From: Symsagittifera roscoffensis
Taxonomy: Eukaryota > Xenacoelomorpha > Acoela > Convolutidae
NCBI RefSeq assembly: GCF_963678635.1
Contig: NC_087065.1
Coordinates: forward strand, 34,225,679-34,289,678
Length of the DNA: 64,000 bases
Direction of reading: 5' to 3'
A program made the translations under genes and the position numbers. The notes under the pieces were generated by a model. It did not search any database and was not told the origin of the DNA. It worked only from the letters and a program-made list of their open reading frames with translations. Shown piece after piece: positions 22,991 to 34,700 of this stretch; the first letter of the stretch is position 1; the number at the start of each line of letters is the position of its first letter.

Positions 22991-23423
22991 AGCATTACAC
23001 AGCCCAGAAAATTAACCAAAAAACTTGTAGTTCTTAAGCAGAGGCATAACAGCGGTTAGCTGATAAATGGTCTTAATTAATCAAAATTTTTGTCTTTTTT
23101 GCCGTTTTACTCTTATTTTGTAGAACACATGTTGAACATATTAAATAAAAATGTCGAACATAATAATTATAAATAGTTATCTTTTTTATCACTGCTCGAT
23201 AGAAAATTCTCATTCCAAAGAACAGCAACACAATCAAGCACGCATTTATGTTAAAGTGATTTATAATACTTATATTAAATACAATTAATTGCTGCCTAGT
23301 TAAATGCTTTATGCGTTGATTATTTAAAATTCAAAATTGTTTTTGGCTTTGTTTTTCAATTGAAGTAGCCGAAAATGAGCATAAACAAAAAACATTGTGT
23401 GAAGAAAATTCACCATAGTGTTG
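22991..23423. other. No recognised gene
   Basis: AT-rich flank between LINE-A and the candidate LTR. Nothing recognised. Confidence 0.5.
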
Positions 23424-23662
23424 TGTCAGGATGTTATTTGGGGCTGACTCTAGGTTGCATTCTTAGGACAAAAGGCTCTTGCCAATAATCTTCAGTGGAA
23501 GCAGACCATTTCACTTGCTGTGCCTGTACGTCTTAGACTTCGATGCAACTGGCAACGAACCAAGTAGAAAGGCGAACAATAAAGAAACGACTCAATTGAA
23601 ATTAACTTGTCTGTCTGAGTTTTTAATTACCCGCTTACTGGTAGAATAGTTCACGCCCGACA
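23424..23662 (+). mobile_element. Candidate solo LTR
   Basis: A 239-bp unit starts tgtcagg and ends cccgaca, giving the TG...CA ends and short inverted termini of LTRs. It contains an aataaa polyadenylation-like signal at about 23578, followed about 30 bases later by the GT/T-rich cttgtctgtctgag. No clear 5-bp target duplication is visible (tgttg versus gaata), so the call is tentative. The following ggggccagcgaaggctccgcg could be leftover internal leader. Confidence 0.35.
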
Positions 23663-23714
23663 GAATATCAAGGGGCCAGCGAAGGCTCCGCGATAAACAC
23701 GCCTGAAGTTCACT

Positions 23715-24022
23715 CGAGTCGAGATTTTTCACCTAATTTGAAGCAAGATTTGAGCGGTTTGAGCGGTTTTTTTAGACGATTGCGCTCAAAATCTTGCTTG
23801 AAAATGAGCGGTTTGAGCGGTTTTTGAACGGTTTATCTAAAAAAAAAAACGTTCAAAAACCGCTCAAATCTTGCGCGGTTTTTGAGCGTTTTTTTTTAAG
23901 ATAAACCGCTCAAAACCGTTCAAGTCGCTCATTTTGAAGAAAGATTCTGAGGGCAATCGTCTAAAAAAACCGCTCAAACCGCTCAAATCTTGCTTCAAAT
24001 TAGGTGAAAAATCTCAACTCGG
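23715..24022. repeat. 300-bp inverted repeat (long hairpin)
   Basis: The left arm (about 23715-23864) and right arm (about 23873-24022) are reverse complements over about 150 bp with few mismatches. The outer 70 bp are almost perfect: gagatttttcacctaatttg pairs with caaattaggtgaaaaatctc. Both arms are built from the short unit gagcggtttgagcggttttt. There is almost no loop. It could be a fold-back element or the source of a double-stranded RNA hairpin. Confidence 0.9.
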
Positions 24023-27000
24023 GAAGTATTGTCTATCCCTGCGTCATGTTTCATTTCACCTGTTTGAACAGTGGAGTTAGATCAGCCAAAAACAGAACCC
24101 TGCTTGATATCAATTTTTTGACGAACTGTAATCTGTTTTGACTCGAGTAATGAAGGTAAACTCGGGCAATGGAGCAAAAAAATTTTAAATCATTATTACT
24201 AAATCAGTATTGAAAAGAAAAGACTATATTAAAATCATCTACGCAGTTTAGGAGGTGGATGATAATTTGAATGAGTGTAAATAGGAGTGTTCTGTAGTTA
24301 TATAAGCAGCGCAAGTTACAATTCAAGTTACAAAACCTATCATTAAGCTACTTGTTGAAATTGTGACAGAAAATGAAATCAGATCTTTTTTTCCCAAAAA
24401 TTGACTGTTTTATATCTGCTAACACTTAATTAATTTTTGAAAAAGGGAAGCAAGATAGGTTCCCTTTTAGAGTTTTTGAAACTTTTTTAGAGTTTTCCTT
24501 AACATTAAGTTAGCTAAGATTTTTCTTAAAACTACTTTCAGATACTTATTGGATCTTCCAGGTCGGTTATACCCCTAAATATTGATAACTGAAAGCGCTA
24601 AATTATATTTCAAAATAGACCAATTTTACTAAGACATACATGTTATTAACATGGCGCAGGCAAGCAAGTAGCAGATGTTGGAGCTGAAGTGGGTGGGGGT
24701 ACATGGGCGAGGACCCCCATGTACTAACATATGCTATAAAGTTCTGGTCACCCAGGCTATGTATCAAGGTTAGGTATAGAGTCTGCAAGGTATTAGGATA
24801 AGAAGTACAATTGACGAGGTTACAAACGAGTGTAACATGATAATAAAATGGTAAGTAAATGGTATTTTGGCGGTTTTTGTGTGAAATTTTCTAATTTTTG
24901 TTAGAAAAAAATTATGGGTGCGCTATCTATTTGGTATTATCCTTGGTGTATAATGTGTCGAGTGCAAATTTGAAACCAATATTGTATGATGAAATCAATA
25001 TTGTATAAAATGATTGGTATCATGGTAATTTGTTTGCAAATTTTTAGAATTTTAGAAAAAAGGTAGTAAGTGGTTTCAATAAGTTAAATAAATTTCTTGA
25101 TCTTCTGATTTTGAAAGCTTCAAACAACTTTCCTTTGAACAGCCGAGGGTTTAACTTAAGATGGAAATCGCGCATATCCAATCAGAGACTACAATCCGTC
25201 TTAAATTCAAACTCAATACTGCTTTTATCAAAAGAATTGCTGGAAAAAACCTCTCAATTGTGAGATGAAATATTTATTTTCAAAACTGTGACTTTATCAA
25301 TAATCTTGAAAAAAGAAATTAAAAGAGGCCTGTAACAACATTGACTGGGTTGATTTTTTCAAATTATTTTATATTATCAAAACTGCATTTGGAAGAGCGA
25401 CTGTGTTTGAATGGTTTTGATAAATTAAACTGGAGCGTCATTTTAAATAAAAATTTGTTCAATTTGCAGCAGGGATAATTTATTTTGAGAAAAAGGGTTT
25501 TTCAAAATTTGTTTTTGAATAAAGTCTCCCATGAGTTCGCGCCAAAAAACACTAAGACCTCATCTGATCTAAATTGTCTTGCATGATGCCCAAAAACAGT
25601 TGAGAAGTTCATCTGAGTTTTGAACCACTATATCTTATAAACTATTATTCAAAAATGATCAACCAAATTTTTACGGAAAAAAAAACAGCTCGAGTATTTC
25701 ATTTGACAACAAATTTTTTTTCAGAAGAGCTATCTCTTAATTCAATTTTGGTATTACGGATGAAAAGAGTCTTTCAAAAGTTTTTGAAATTGTGGATCAG
25801 TAAAAATTTGATAAATCATGTTTGTGCACTGTAGATAAAAAGTCTGCGCTTTTTATTTATGGTACGAAAAGAACGCAACACAATGCAGGAGTTTTTCTGT
25901 CACTAACTTTATCTGATTCTTTGAAGTCAGTAAATGTCATCATGGAAAGTTTTCTTACAATATCATCAGAATACTAAGGATAATGTGGTTCTTTTCAACT
26001 CAATTTAACCCCTGACTGGTTTTAATCACAGTCAAATCATGAAAAAGATTCAACTCAGCACTCTGAATATTTGAAAAACACCAGTTGGTCCTCAGGTGAT
26101 ATAAATTTTTTGGGTATTCTTATCTATTGGTACATGAAATCAATTACACTCGAATACGTGCATCTACACATTCTTGAACTTTTTTGTTCATGGCTACTTT
26201 TATATCGAACATACTTGGATGCAACCAAGGCTCATTATAATTCGCTTCATTAATCTTCTGATCTTCGGTACTTTCTGTTTCATCTGCGAACGTAAATTTC
26301 CCCTCGATAATAAGGCACAAAAAAGGGTATAGTTTTTCTAAAAATGCAAGCTTCCATTCTCTTACAAAATGTATTTATTTCAGTAGAACATTACTTCTAA
26401 GAGAACTAAGACTACTACTCGGATAAAAACTAAAGAAACACTAGAAACTAGCCCGTGAATGATAGATTCCATGACTACTGAACTTATGCTGTGCTGATGA
26501 AAACAAGTTTTACTTTTAACGCTTCCTCAGAACTTTATCGTGAAGTTTTACAGCATTTCTTCTTTTCCGAGACGTTGGGCAGTGTATTTAGGAACATCTT
26601 TGTGTATATTGCCAAAATTTCAAAAAAACTCAAACGTTTCATCTGTAAAATAGGGTTTATACGACTTGCGGTGACAAATTCGTAGAAATTTTTACTCCGT
26701 CTCCAAATTTGAATTTTGGTTAATTTTACTTGTCAGAAATTTGTTGCAAGATATTTTGACGTCTCGTGGTGGTTTTTCAATAGATCTTTTATAGTGGCAA
26801 TCAATGGTGAACAGAAATTGAGCTAATATTATCTTATGTGTATTTTTGATTGAATAGCTCTCCCTGAAAATGCAGTTTTAGTTTCACTCATTGTTGAGGA
26901 AACTCACAAATCTTTTTGAAATCTCAAATTTTTTGAAATCTCATCATGATTCTTTTTTTATTTAATATATTAATCTTTTTATATTAAATTTTCGGGAGTG

Positions 27001-29930
27001 TTTTGACGTCGTTCAGCACAAAAACTAGAATTCGAATTTTTGGTTAAAAGTTTTGTTTTCTGACTTTTCTCTATTTTTGTTTTTTCATAGTGATTTGTAA
27101 ACTGAGTACGGAAGTAGAACAATCTAATCCATAGTATTTATATCATTCAATAACATATAGAATGATTGAATATACTAATTATAAGCCCTTAAATGAATCT
27201 TAAAAGGTTCTCTTCTCGTGCAGTCAATATCTTCTTTGAATTCCGATTTTTTTACCAAGTCTTTTTTTGAAAGATTTTTTAGATCTTGCAGTAGAAAATT
27301 CACGAAACACTCGCTGAAGCAAGGAATTAATTTTTTGAGCGATTGAGGATAGATTGATTTTGAAGTTTTTGGGAAAATGTTTGGATTATTATAAAAAAGA
27401 GACGTAGCTTTTCCAAAAATTTTAGTTCTGTTCCTGCCGATAAGTCAACTATGGTTGAAACTGAGTCGATGTGTTTGTGCAGTATTTTTGCGAACCGACT
27501 CTTTTTAAGTTAAATGAATGAGTAAGTGAATCAAAGAACCAGATGTGGCATCTTGATATTACTCTTCTATTGAGTTTCTAGCCCCAATTGCTGACTTAAA
27601 GTATTGGCTTGTAAAACCTCTCTCGGATAATTAGAATAGTTCAAGTGGTTTTTTTTGTATTTTTACATCTCTCCCCAATTTGTTTTGATGGAACGAAGTA
27701 TGCGTTGAATTTTTTTCTTGGATGATTTTTATTCCCTGGATTCATTTCTCTGGATGATTTTAAGGTTTTTCCTGGATTTGTCCATTAAAACAATAACAAG
27801 GTTCGATGCAAAAGTTTTACATCAAAAATTGAACTACAAAAATTATACTTGACCAATTATACTTGAGTCTACAAAACAAGAAATCAAATCAAGGTGTTTC
27901 TTACATCCATTTGGAAAAGCTAGGGAAAAAACTCGTTCTCTGGTAGATAATATTTCATTCATAGCTTTGTAAAAGTTAAAATATAACCGACTGAACTTGA
28001 TAAGACTACCGAAACTGCTGTTTCTTCACATGTAGTGGATGTATTTCGAAAGATTTGACAAGCTAGTATCAAAATCATAACAAAAAAATGACTTATACAA
28101 CTACATCTGAAAAAAAAAATCCATTATTTTTGTTCATGATAGTTTTACATGAAAAACAATGTTTCACTACTTTACGAGCTTGTCAGACAGACTTTCATCT
28201 TAATTCTAGAAGAAAAAAATGGCAATGATCAAAATTCATCTTTTCAAAACATCTTGTACATTAAGATTAAAAGCATTTGAGTTGTAATTAAAAACGTTGA
28301 GTAAATTTCGCTATGCTAATTTATTTTCTGCATAATCAAAACTCTAAGCATAACGAAATTGGTAAAACTCCAATCATGTTCTTCAATTTTAAATATCAAA
28401 ATTTGCACTTTTGGGTATCCATAGCTATTCAAGGTTGTATTATTTGTTTCCAAATTTTTCGACAGAAATTGACGTTTTGTTTCTGGGACTTGAAGCTGTC
28501 AACGCTTTTTGAACTCCTTACCCAATATTTTTCCTTACCATGGCTCCAAATGACTCTATTTAGATGCTTTGCACACCAAGCAGATTGAGGTGCTGGTCTG
28601 AGATTTTCAGAAATTGAAAAAACTCCACTGTCTGTACAACCTTATTAACTTCTAGTTCTTTCACTATTTCGTTTTCAATTCACTCATTATTCAAACAAGC
28701 AGACTCATGATGTTGACCGCTTTTCTCAAAAAATCGGTTAAATTGACTAAACACCAATCAATGCCTTTTTTATTGATGCAATTAATTTGTTATATACACA
28801 GAAAAGAAATCCAATTCCGTAAGTAAGAAAACCCGAACTGGGAAGGGTAGGATCCGGATAACAACAACCTTGACCCTTATGCGTAGTAGATTTTTCATCT
28901 CAAGAGACATCGTGTAGAATTGCGGGAAGAAATTGTAACAATAATAAATTCTGGAAATTACCTGTTCGAATCTGTAAAAAATATGAATTTGACATGTCGA
29001 AGAATAACTAGAGTTTTCAATTTTCTACAACTGACTTTAAGCACCCCATGTGATCGCTGTTTTAGTAATTTTTTCAATTAAATTTTGGCAGTTTCGGTTA
29101 AAAAAGGCTTTTTTTGTAAAATAACTCCTTTGCTTCCTGTTAAGCCTTTCTAACTCTGGTTCCTGTTTCTCCAAGAAAATTTTCAGTAACAAGATTAAGC
29201 AATCAAAAGAGTTCGAATATAATATATTTACCAATTTTGTTTCATTTAAAGTCAAATAAAAGCTTCAAACTTAAACGAATAAAAGGTTTGAAAAAGATAT
29301 ATATTATGGTAAAATAAGTTACACGCCTCCTGTTAAAAAATTTCGAAATCTTATCTCTTTTTTTTTTCAATGAATTTTTCAGTGAAACGATCCTTAAATT
29401 ATCGATTAAATTAAATTTGTTATATTTCAATTTTCAACTTGAAAATAAGTTCTAAGCGCGAATTTCAGATGCCTGAATGGTTTCAAATCCTATCTTATAA
29501 CAAACTTGATGACAACAAAATTGAGATTAACAATGAAAATAATGTTGCTCCCCTAACTACTTTATAGTCAATTATGAAAAATTGATTTTAGTTTATTATG
29601 TTTTATTGTTGGGTTTTGCACAAAATATTTTCGTGGCGAAAAAAATATTTGTTTTCTTTTTTATTTTTTATTTTAATTGATAAACCAAAAATATTTTAGC
29701 TTGCTTTTTAGCCCCAAAATGCCAATCTCAAGCATCAAAACAACTACTTTGGCAATAAATTTAAAAAAATTCAAAATCATCTTCAAATATATAAAAATGT
29801 TTGCTGTCACATAAAGTGTCCATACATTCAGGCTACAAAGCACAAACACACAAAAGAAAGTTGGACAATTTATTAGATAAAACTTGTTACGCTTGAATAA
29901 CACGGTTACACAGCTGTATCTGGGTAAAAT
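24023..29930. other. Gene-free AT-rich DNA
   Basis: About 5.9 kb with only short accidental open frames, none bounded by good splice sites or showing motifs. I found no member of the repeat families seen elsewhere. Confidence 0.5.
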
Positions 29931-30740
29931 GACGAGGCCAAACTGCTCTTTGTGAACTGCAAGCGGTTTTTGCAACAAGACAAATTCTTATTTGTTGCAG
30001 AATTCGCATTAATGTTACTTTTCTATCTTCCTCGCTGTTCTAGATTCCACATTCAAATTGCTAAAACACTGTACCCCTCAAAGTTGCGTCAAAAACAGTT
30101 AAAATTAAGGAGTCCACAACAGCCTTTGCGTAATCCGGAACAATTTGTGGATTCCACAAACAGTTAGAAGTAGATATAAAAAACTGAGCTGTTGCATGAG
30201 GTGTTAGGTCTTGAAATAATTTTTTCAAATTTCATCTGTTTTTTTTAATCCGACAGTTCAATTTCATTTACCGCCAACAGTTTAAACTCATCAACTGACT
30301 CTCAAATATTGAAAAAATGAATACATTTTGGATCTCATATTCGGAAAAAATGAACTTTTTTCCAATCTGAAAAACATAAAGAATGATCACCTTTCTAATC
30401 TCACATACTGAAAGATTAAAACAAACTCAGGTACAATCTTTCATGGGTTAAAATGCATTTAAAGTACATATGCAGTTTTAGTTGACACAAAGATTTAAGA
30501 ATTGTTTTTGGATTCCACCAACGATTGTTAAACCCTTGTTTTTAAAATCCGGATTTGCTAGATAAAAATTCCAGCTATAGCTCCTAATTGCTTACGCAAG
30601 AACTGGTTTAGAAAAACAAACACAACTATGATCCGTTTTTTTGCGCAATCCGCGTACTTTTTGCTCAATCCGCTTAGATTATCAGAAACCGGAGCAACTA
30701 GCTATATTTGCTCGTTGCGGAATCCAATTTGCCGCGTTTG
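29931..30740. mobile_element. Probable R5-family element, poorly delimited
   Basis: The left end gacgaggccaaactgc matches the R5 terminus. The interior repeats ggattcc-type words and their reverse complement cggaatcc, as does the copy at 55.6-56.2 kb. The right end near 30735 (gccgcgtttggtt) is only a weak match, so the limit is approximate. Confidence 0.35.
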
Positions 30741-31579
30741 GTTAATTCACGTTTCAGTTTTTATCATAACTGAAAAAAATTTGTAAGCGCGCATAAATTA
30801 CACCAAGAAAACCAAGAACCCTATCGAAATTAATTTTATCCTACCAAGCTCAAAAACTGAATTCATATTTCCGATGATTTTATTTGAGTTTAAATTTTTT
30901 TGTTGCCAAAAAAAAACAAATCTATAACAGTCGGAGAAAAAATCATGAAGAAAATATTTAGTTGTTGAGCGAGGGAATATAAGCATAATCACCAAGAATA
31001 GGTTATCAGAAGTCAGAATATTATCGGAATCTAAACTTGTTTATATTTTTCGAGTTGTCATTTAAAATAGCATGGTTCAGCTTTTATAAAGCTTCAGTGT
31101 TTTCTTTTGAGCAAAAATTTCTTACTCTATAAAATATCCTGGCTAAAACTGAGATCGATCGGATACAGCAGCTCGCTTAGCCCATAAAACTTCAGTACAC
31201 GATGCTTCATTTTACCTGCTAATTGCCTCGGAGATACAGCAGCCTGAAGTGATTTCGAGCTCGTGCTTGACCAACTCCGAGTGCTTTCGGAGAAAAATAA
31301 ATCAATGATTTATTGAAGTTATTGAATTCAGCATAATAAAAGATCAACTTGAATTTTTCATTCCTCATTTCTACAATGCTCACCCAACAAGTTAATAAAG
31401 AAATATACAATTTTAGGTCTTCTAGCGAAAGCTAGTACTGTTTATTTGTTTTCATATTCACAAAACTTTCCTCTTTTTTTTGTTTCCGATAATTATTACC
31501 GTCTAATGGGGAGATATCGGCTGAGTGGTTCATTCTTTTGTATTTACAAAACTTACTTTTCATTCATTATATTAAAAAT

Positions 31580-31788
31580 TTATCGACGTCTAATGGGGAC
31601 ATATCGAATGAAGTGTGCAGTTGCTATTGCAGCAGCTGCTCCAGTAATTAGCCTCTTTTCTTCTGTGCTAGCGCTTGTAGTGAACTCCAATGCCAGCATG
31701 TCGTCACTAAGACGAGACAGAGTAGCCGCCCTCCTCCCTTCGCCCAGGAACATCTCGTAGAACAGATTTCCTACATATTGATCTCCCG
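31580..31788 (-). CDS. Scramblase-like gene, last exon
   Basis: The acceptor ttggttttag precedes 31788. The frame ends at TAA (31582-31580). It encodes GDQYVGNLFYEMF, then DDMLALEF and a hydrophobic Ala-rich GAAAAIATAHF, the position of the C-terminal hydrophobic helix. A GT within CGATAT/GTCCCC could extend the gene into further exons, so the stop is tentative. Confidence 0.62.
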
Positions 31789-34700
31789 CTAAAACCAAAA
31801 ATAGAAAACTTTGAAGCTGTGAATTGAATTTAGCTGAATTTATTTTACGTTTTTTCTGGCCTTTAATGAACTCTAGTTGGAATATTTCTGAACTAAAAAA
31901 ACGCTAATTTATGCAGTCAACTTATAAGTCAATCAGATTGATAACTTTTTGAATGATTAGTCAAACCAAAAGAGAAGCTTTAATTGTGTTATCATAGGAA
32001 CTAATAATTGTTCTCAAAAGCAAAACTTGACAAACCAGCCGCGTTGTCTTACTAGAACTGGTATAAAGAAGCTGCCGACCCTCTGCGTCGGTAACACTGT
32101 AGTTCAGGTTCCTCCTGTCGCAACATCCGGCGCCCATCGACTGCAGATGCACATCTGATGTGTTCCAACCCTGTACATCTAACTTGTAGCGAGGCCAACA
32201 GAAGCTGCCTGAAATTATACACTGAAACTCATTGATTTTCCGCTTTGCAACTACTCTACAAGAAAAGCAGAAAAAAGTTCTGTAAAATCAAAGAAACTAA
32301 ATTGTCTGCTTTTGTTTTCTAATTTTTGTTCGAGCCAAGTGGGAAAAATCAGACAAAAAAGGCTAACAGTGAATCACTCATCTTTTGTTTTGAAAAATTA
32401 AAGCAGGCAAACCAGGGGCAGATTTAGAGATGGAAAATTCACTCTCGGTTAACCAAATCTTCACTAATCCCAAAGGATCCCGCTTTTGCTATTAGTTTCA
32501 GGGGCGCATTTAGGGGGGGGGCGGACGCTCCTACTCAGGGATTCAACCTCCTGCCGACCCAAAGGGTCCCCCCTTTTTACTAATTTCTAATATCCATTTT
32601 TGGCGATGGACCCTAAAAATTTTCCAAAGGCGCCTTTGGCGCCAGTATTTACTAATTTCGATGGGGCAGCGAGCGCCAAAAAAACGCAGTGCTTTGGGAG
32701 AGCTCGAAAAATCAATATGGTCGATTTAAAAAAAAAAAGGTTAAATTTTCAAAAAAATTTTGGAAATCCGCCCCCCTCTCGAAAAAATCCTAGATCTGCC
32801 CCTGATTAGTTTAGTAATCACATTGTTATTTGATCAAAAAACCTAAAATTGTTCGTTAAACTTATCCGAGCTAATTTGTAGTATTTTTAAGGATTTTGGG
32901 TAAAAATTATTGAAAAATGTAAGCTGAAACTATTTTTTTTGCAATTTGTGTCTTTTAGGCTTTTTTGGAGTCATGTAAAACTTTTTCGATGTTTCAAGAA
33001 GGCCCGTAAAATCAAACCTAATACGAAGATTGACAAAGCCATCCCCTCTTCGGACTACTTTGAGGCATCCATTTTTGGCTGAATGACCCTTAAAGTTTTC
33101 TAAAGGCGCCTTTGGTTTGGTGCCAATATAAAGTAAGTTTGAGGGAGGAGTAACTAAAAATGTTTTTTTTGGACTGTTTTTTTTTATTTTGCCAGCGGCG
33201 CCAAAAATTTCGTTAAAATAGGGTCTTTAATTTCTCGAGCAGGGGACTTCCAAAAAAACTGAAATTTTTCTCGACCTTTTTTCCCAAATTATTAAAAATA
33301 CCCTGTTATGGACAAGTTTTCTGCGCCGTAGGCAAATTTAAAAAAAAACAGGCCAAAAAGGCGTTGTTAGGCGTTTTTTGGAAAATTTTGACCGAATGTC
33401 GCTTTTTATCGGCGCGCACTCCCCCTTCAAATTTTGTATATATTGGCGCCAAAGACGCCTTTAGAAAAAAGTTAAGATCACTCAATATAGTACAAAAGGA
33501 GGATGTTTATTGAGCACTACCTCGAAAATTGTAGTAATAAAAATAGCGCTCAGGAAATAAAACCAAAAGCGGGTAAAACAGCTTAAAAATAAAAGACTTA
33601 AGCGGTGCGACCCAAGAAAATATTTAAGCGGAGCGAGTTAAGAAAAGATTTAAGCGGCGCGACTTAAGGAAAGACTTAAGCGGCGCGACTTAAGAAAAGA
33701 CTTAAGCGGTTAAGGTCAGTTATCTAACAGTGGATAACTCAAGATAGTACAAAAGGAGGATGCTTCTTGAGCACTATCTCGAAAGGTGTAGTAATAAAAT
33801 GAGCTGTCGTGAAATAAAACCAAAAAGGGGTAAAACAGCTTAAAAAGAAAAGACTTAAGCAGCGCGACTTAAAAAAATGTTTAAGTTGCGCGACTTAAGA
33901 AAAGGCTTAAGCGGCGCGACTTAAGAAAAGACTGACGGCGCGACTTAAGAAAAGACTGACGGCGCGACTTGAGAAAAGACTTAAGCGGCGTGACTTAAGA
34001 AAAGACTGACGGCGCGACTTAAGAAAAGAATTAGGCGGCGCGACTTAAGAAAAGACTTAAGCGGCGCGACTTAAGAAAAGACTGACGGCGCGACTTATAA
34101 AAAGACTGGCGGCGCGACTTAAGAAAAGACTGACGGCGCGACTTAAGAAAATAATTAAGCGGCGCGACTTAAGAAAAGACTTAAGCGGCGCGACTTAAGA
34201 AAAGACTTAAGCGGCGCGACTTAAGAAAAGACTGACGGCGCGACTTAAGAAAATACCGAATGCTTAGCTCTGAATTAATTTTGAATGAGCAATTTACTTA
34301 CTCTACATAACATTAATTAAAACCCAATTAAATTGGTTTCTGATATTCGAATTGCAGAGCTCATATAAAACGTGCACATTTCACACACCAAGATTCCTAA
34401 TAAGCCAACTGGCTTGCAACGAGCAACCTCGAAAAATCTTACAAACAGTCAAGGGCAGATCTAGGATTCTCTCGAGGGGGGGGGGGGGGGGAGTTGGCGA
34501 ATTTTCAAAAAAATTTCAAAAATTTTATCGATCTTTTTTTAGGTCGACCAAATTGATTTTTCGAGCTCTTCCAAAGCTATACAAAGTCCCTGTTTTTGCC
34601 AAATTTTCTGCGCCCCAGGCTAAATTTTGAAAAAAAACCTGCCAAAAAGGTGTTTTGAGGCACTTTTTGGAAAACTTTGACCAAAAAATCTTAGAAAAAT

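Noticed and set aside
29673-29978. 101-codon minus-strand frame with hydrophobic stretches
   Set aside because: The hydrophobicity comes from T/A-rich antisense sequence. No splice context, and it overlaps the R5-like left end.
31219-31310. Extra downstream exon of the scramblase-like gene ending GCAG/GTAAAATG
   Set aside because: A donor-like end exists but there is no good acceptor, and the upstream exon already ends in a stop after the family's usual C-terminus.
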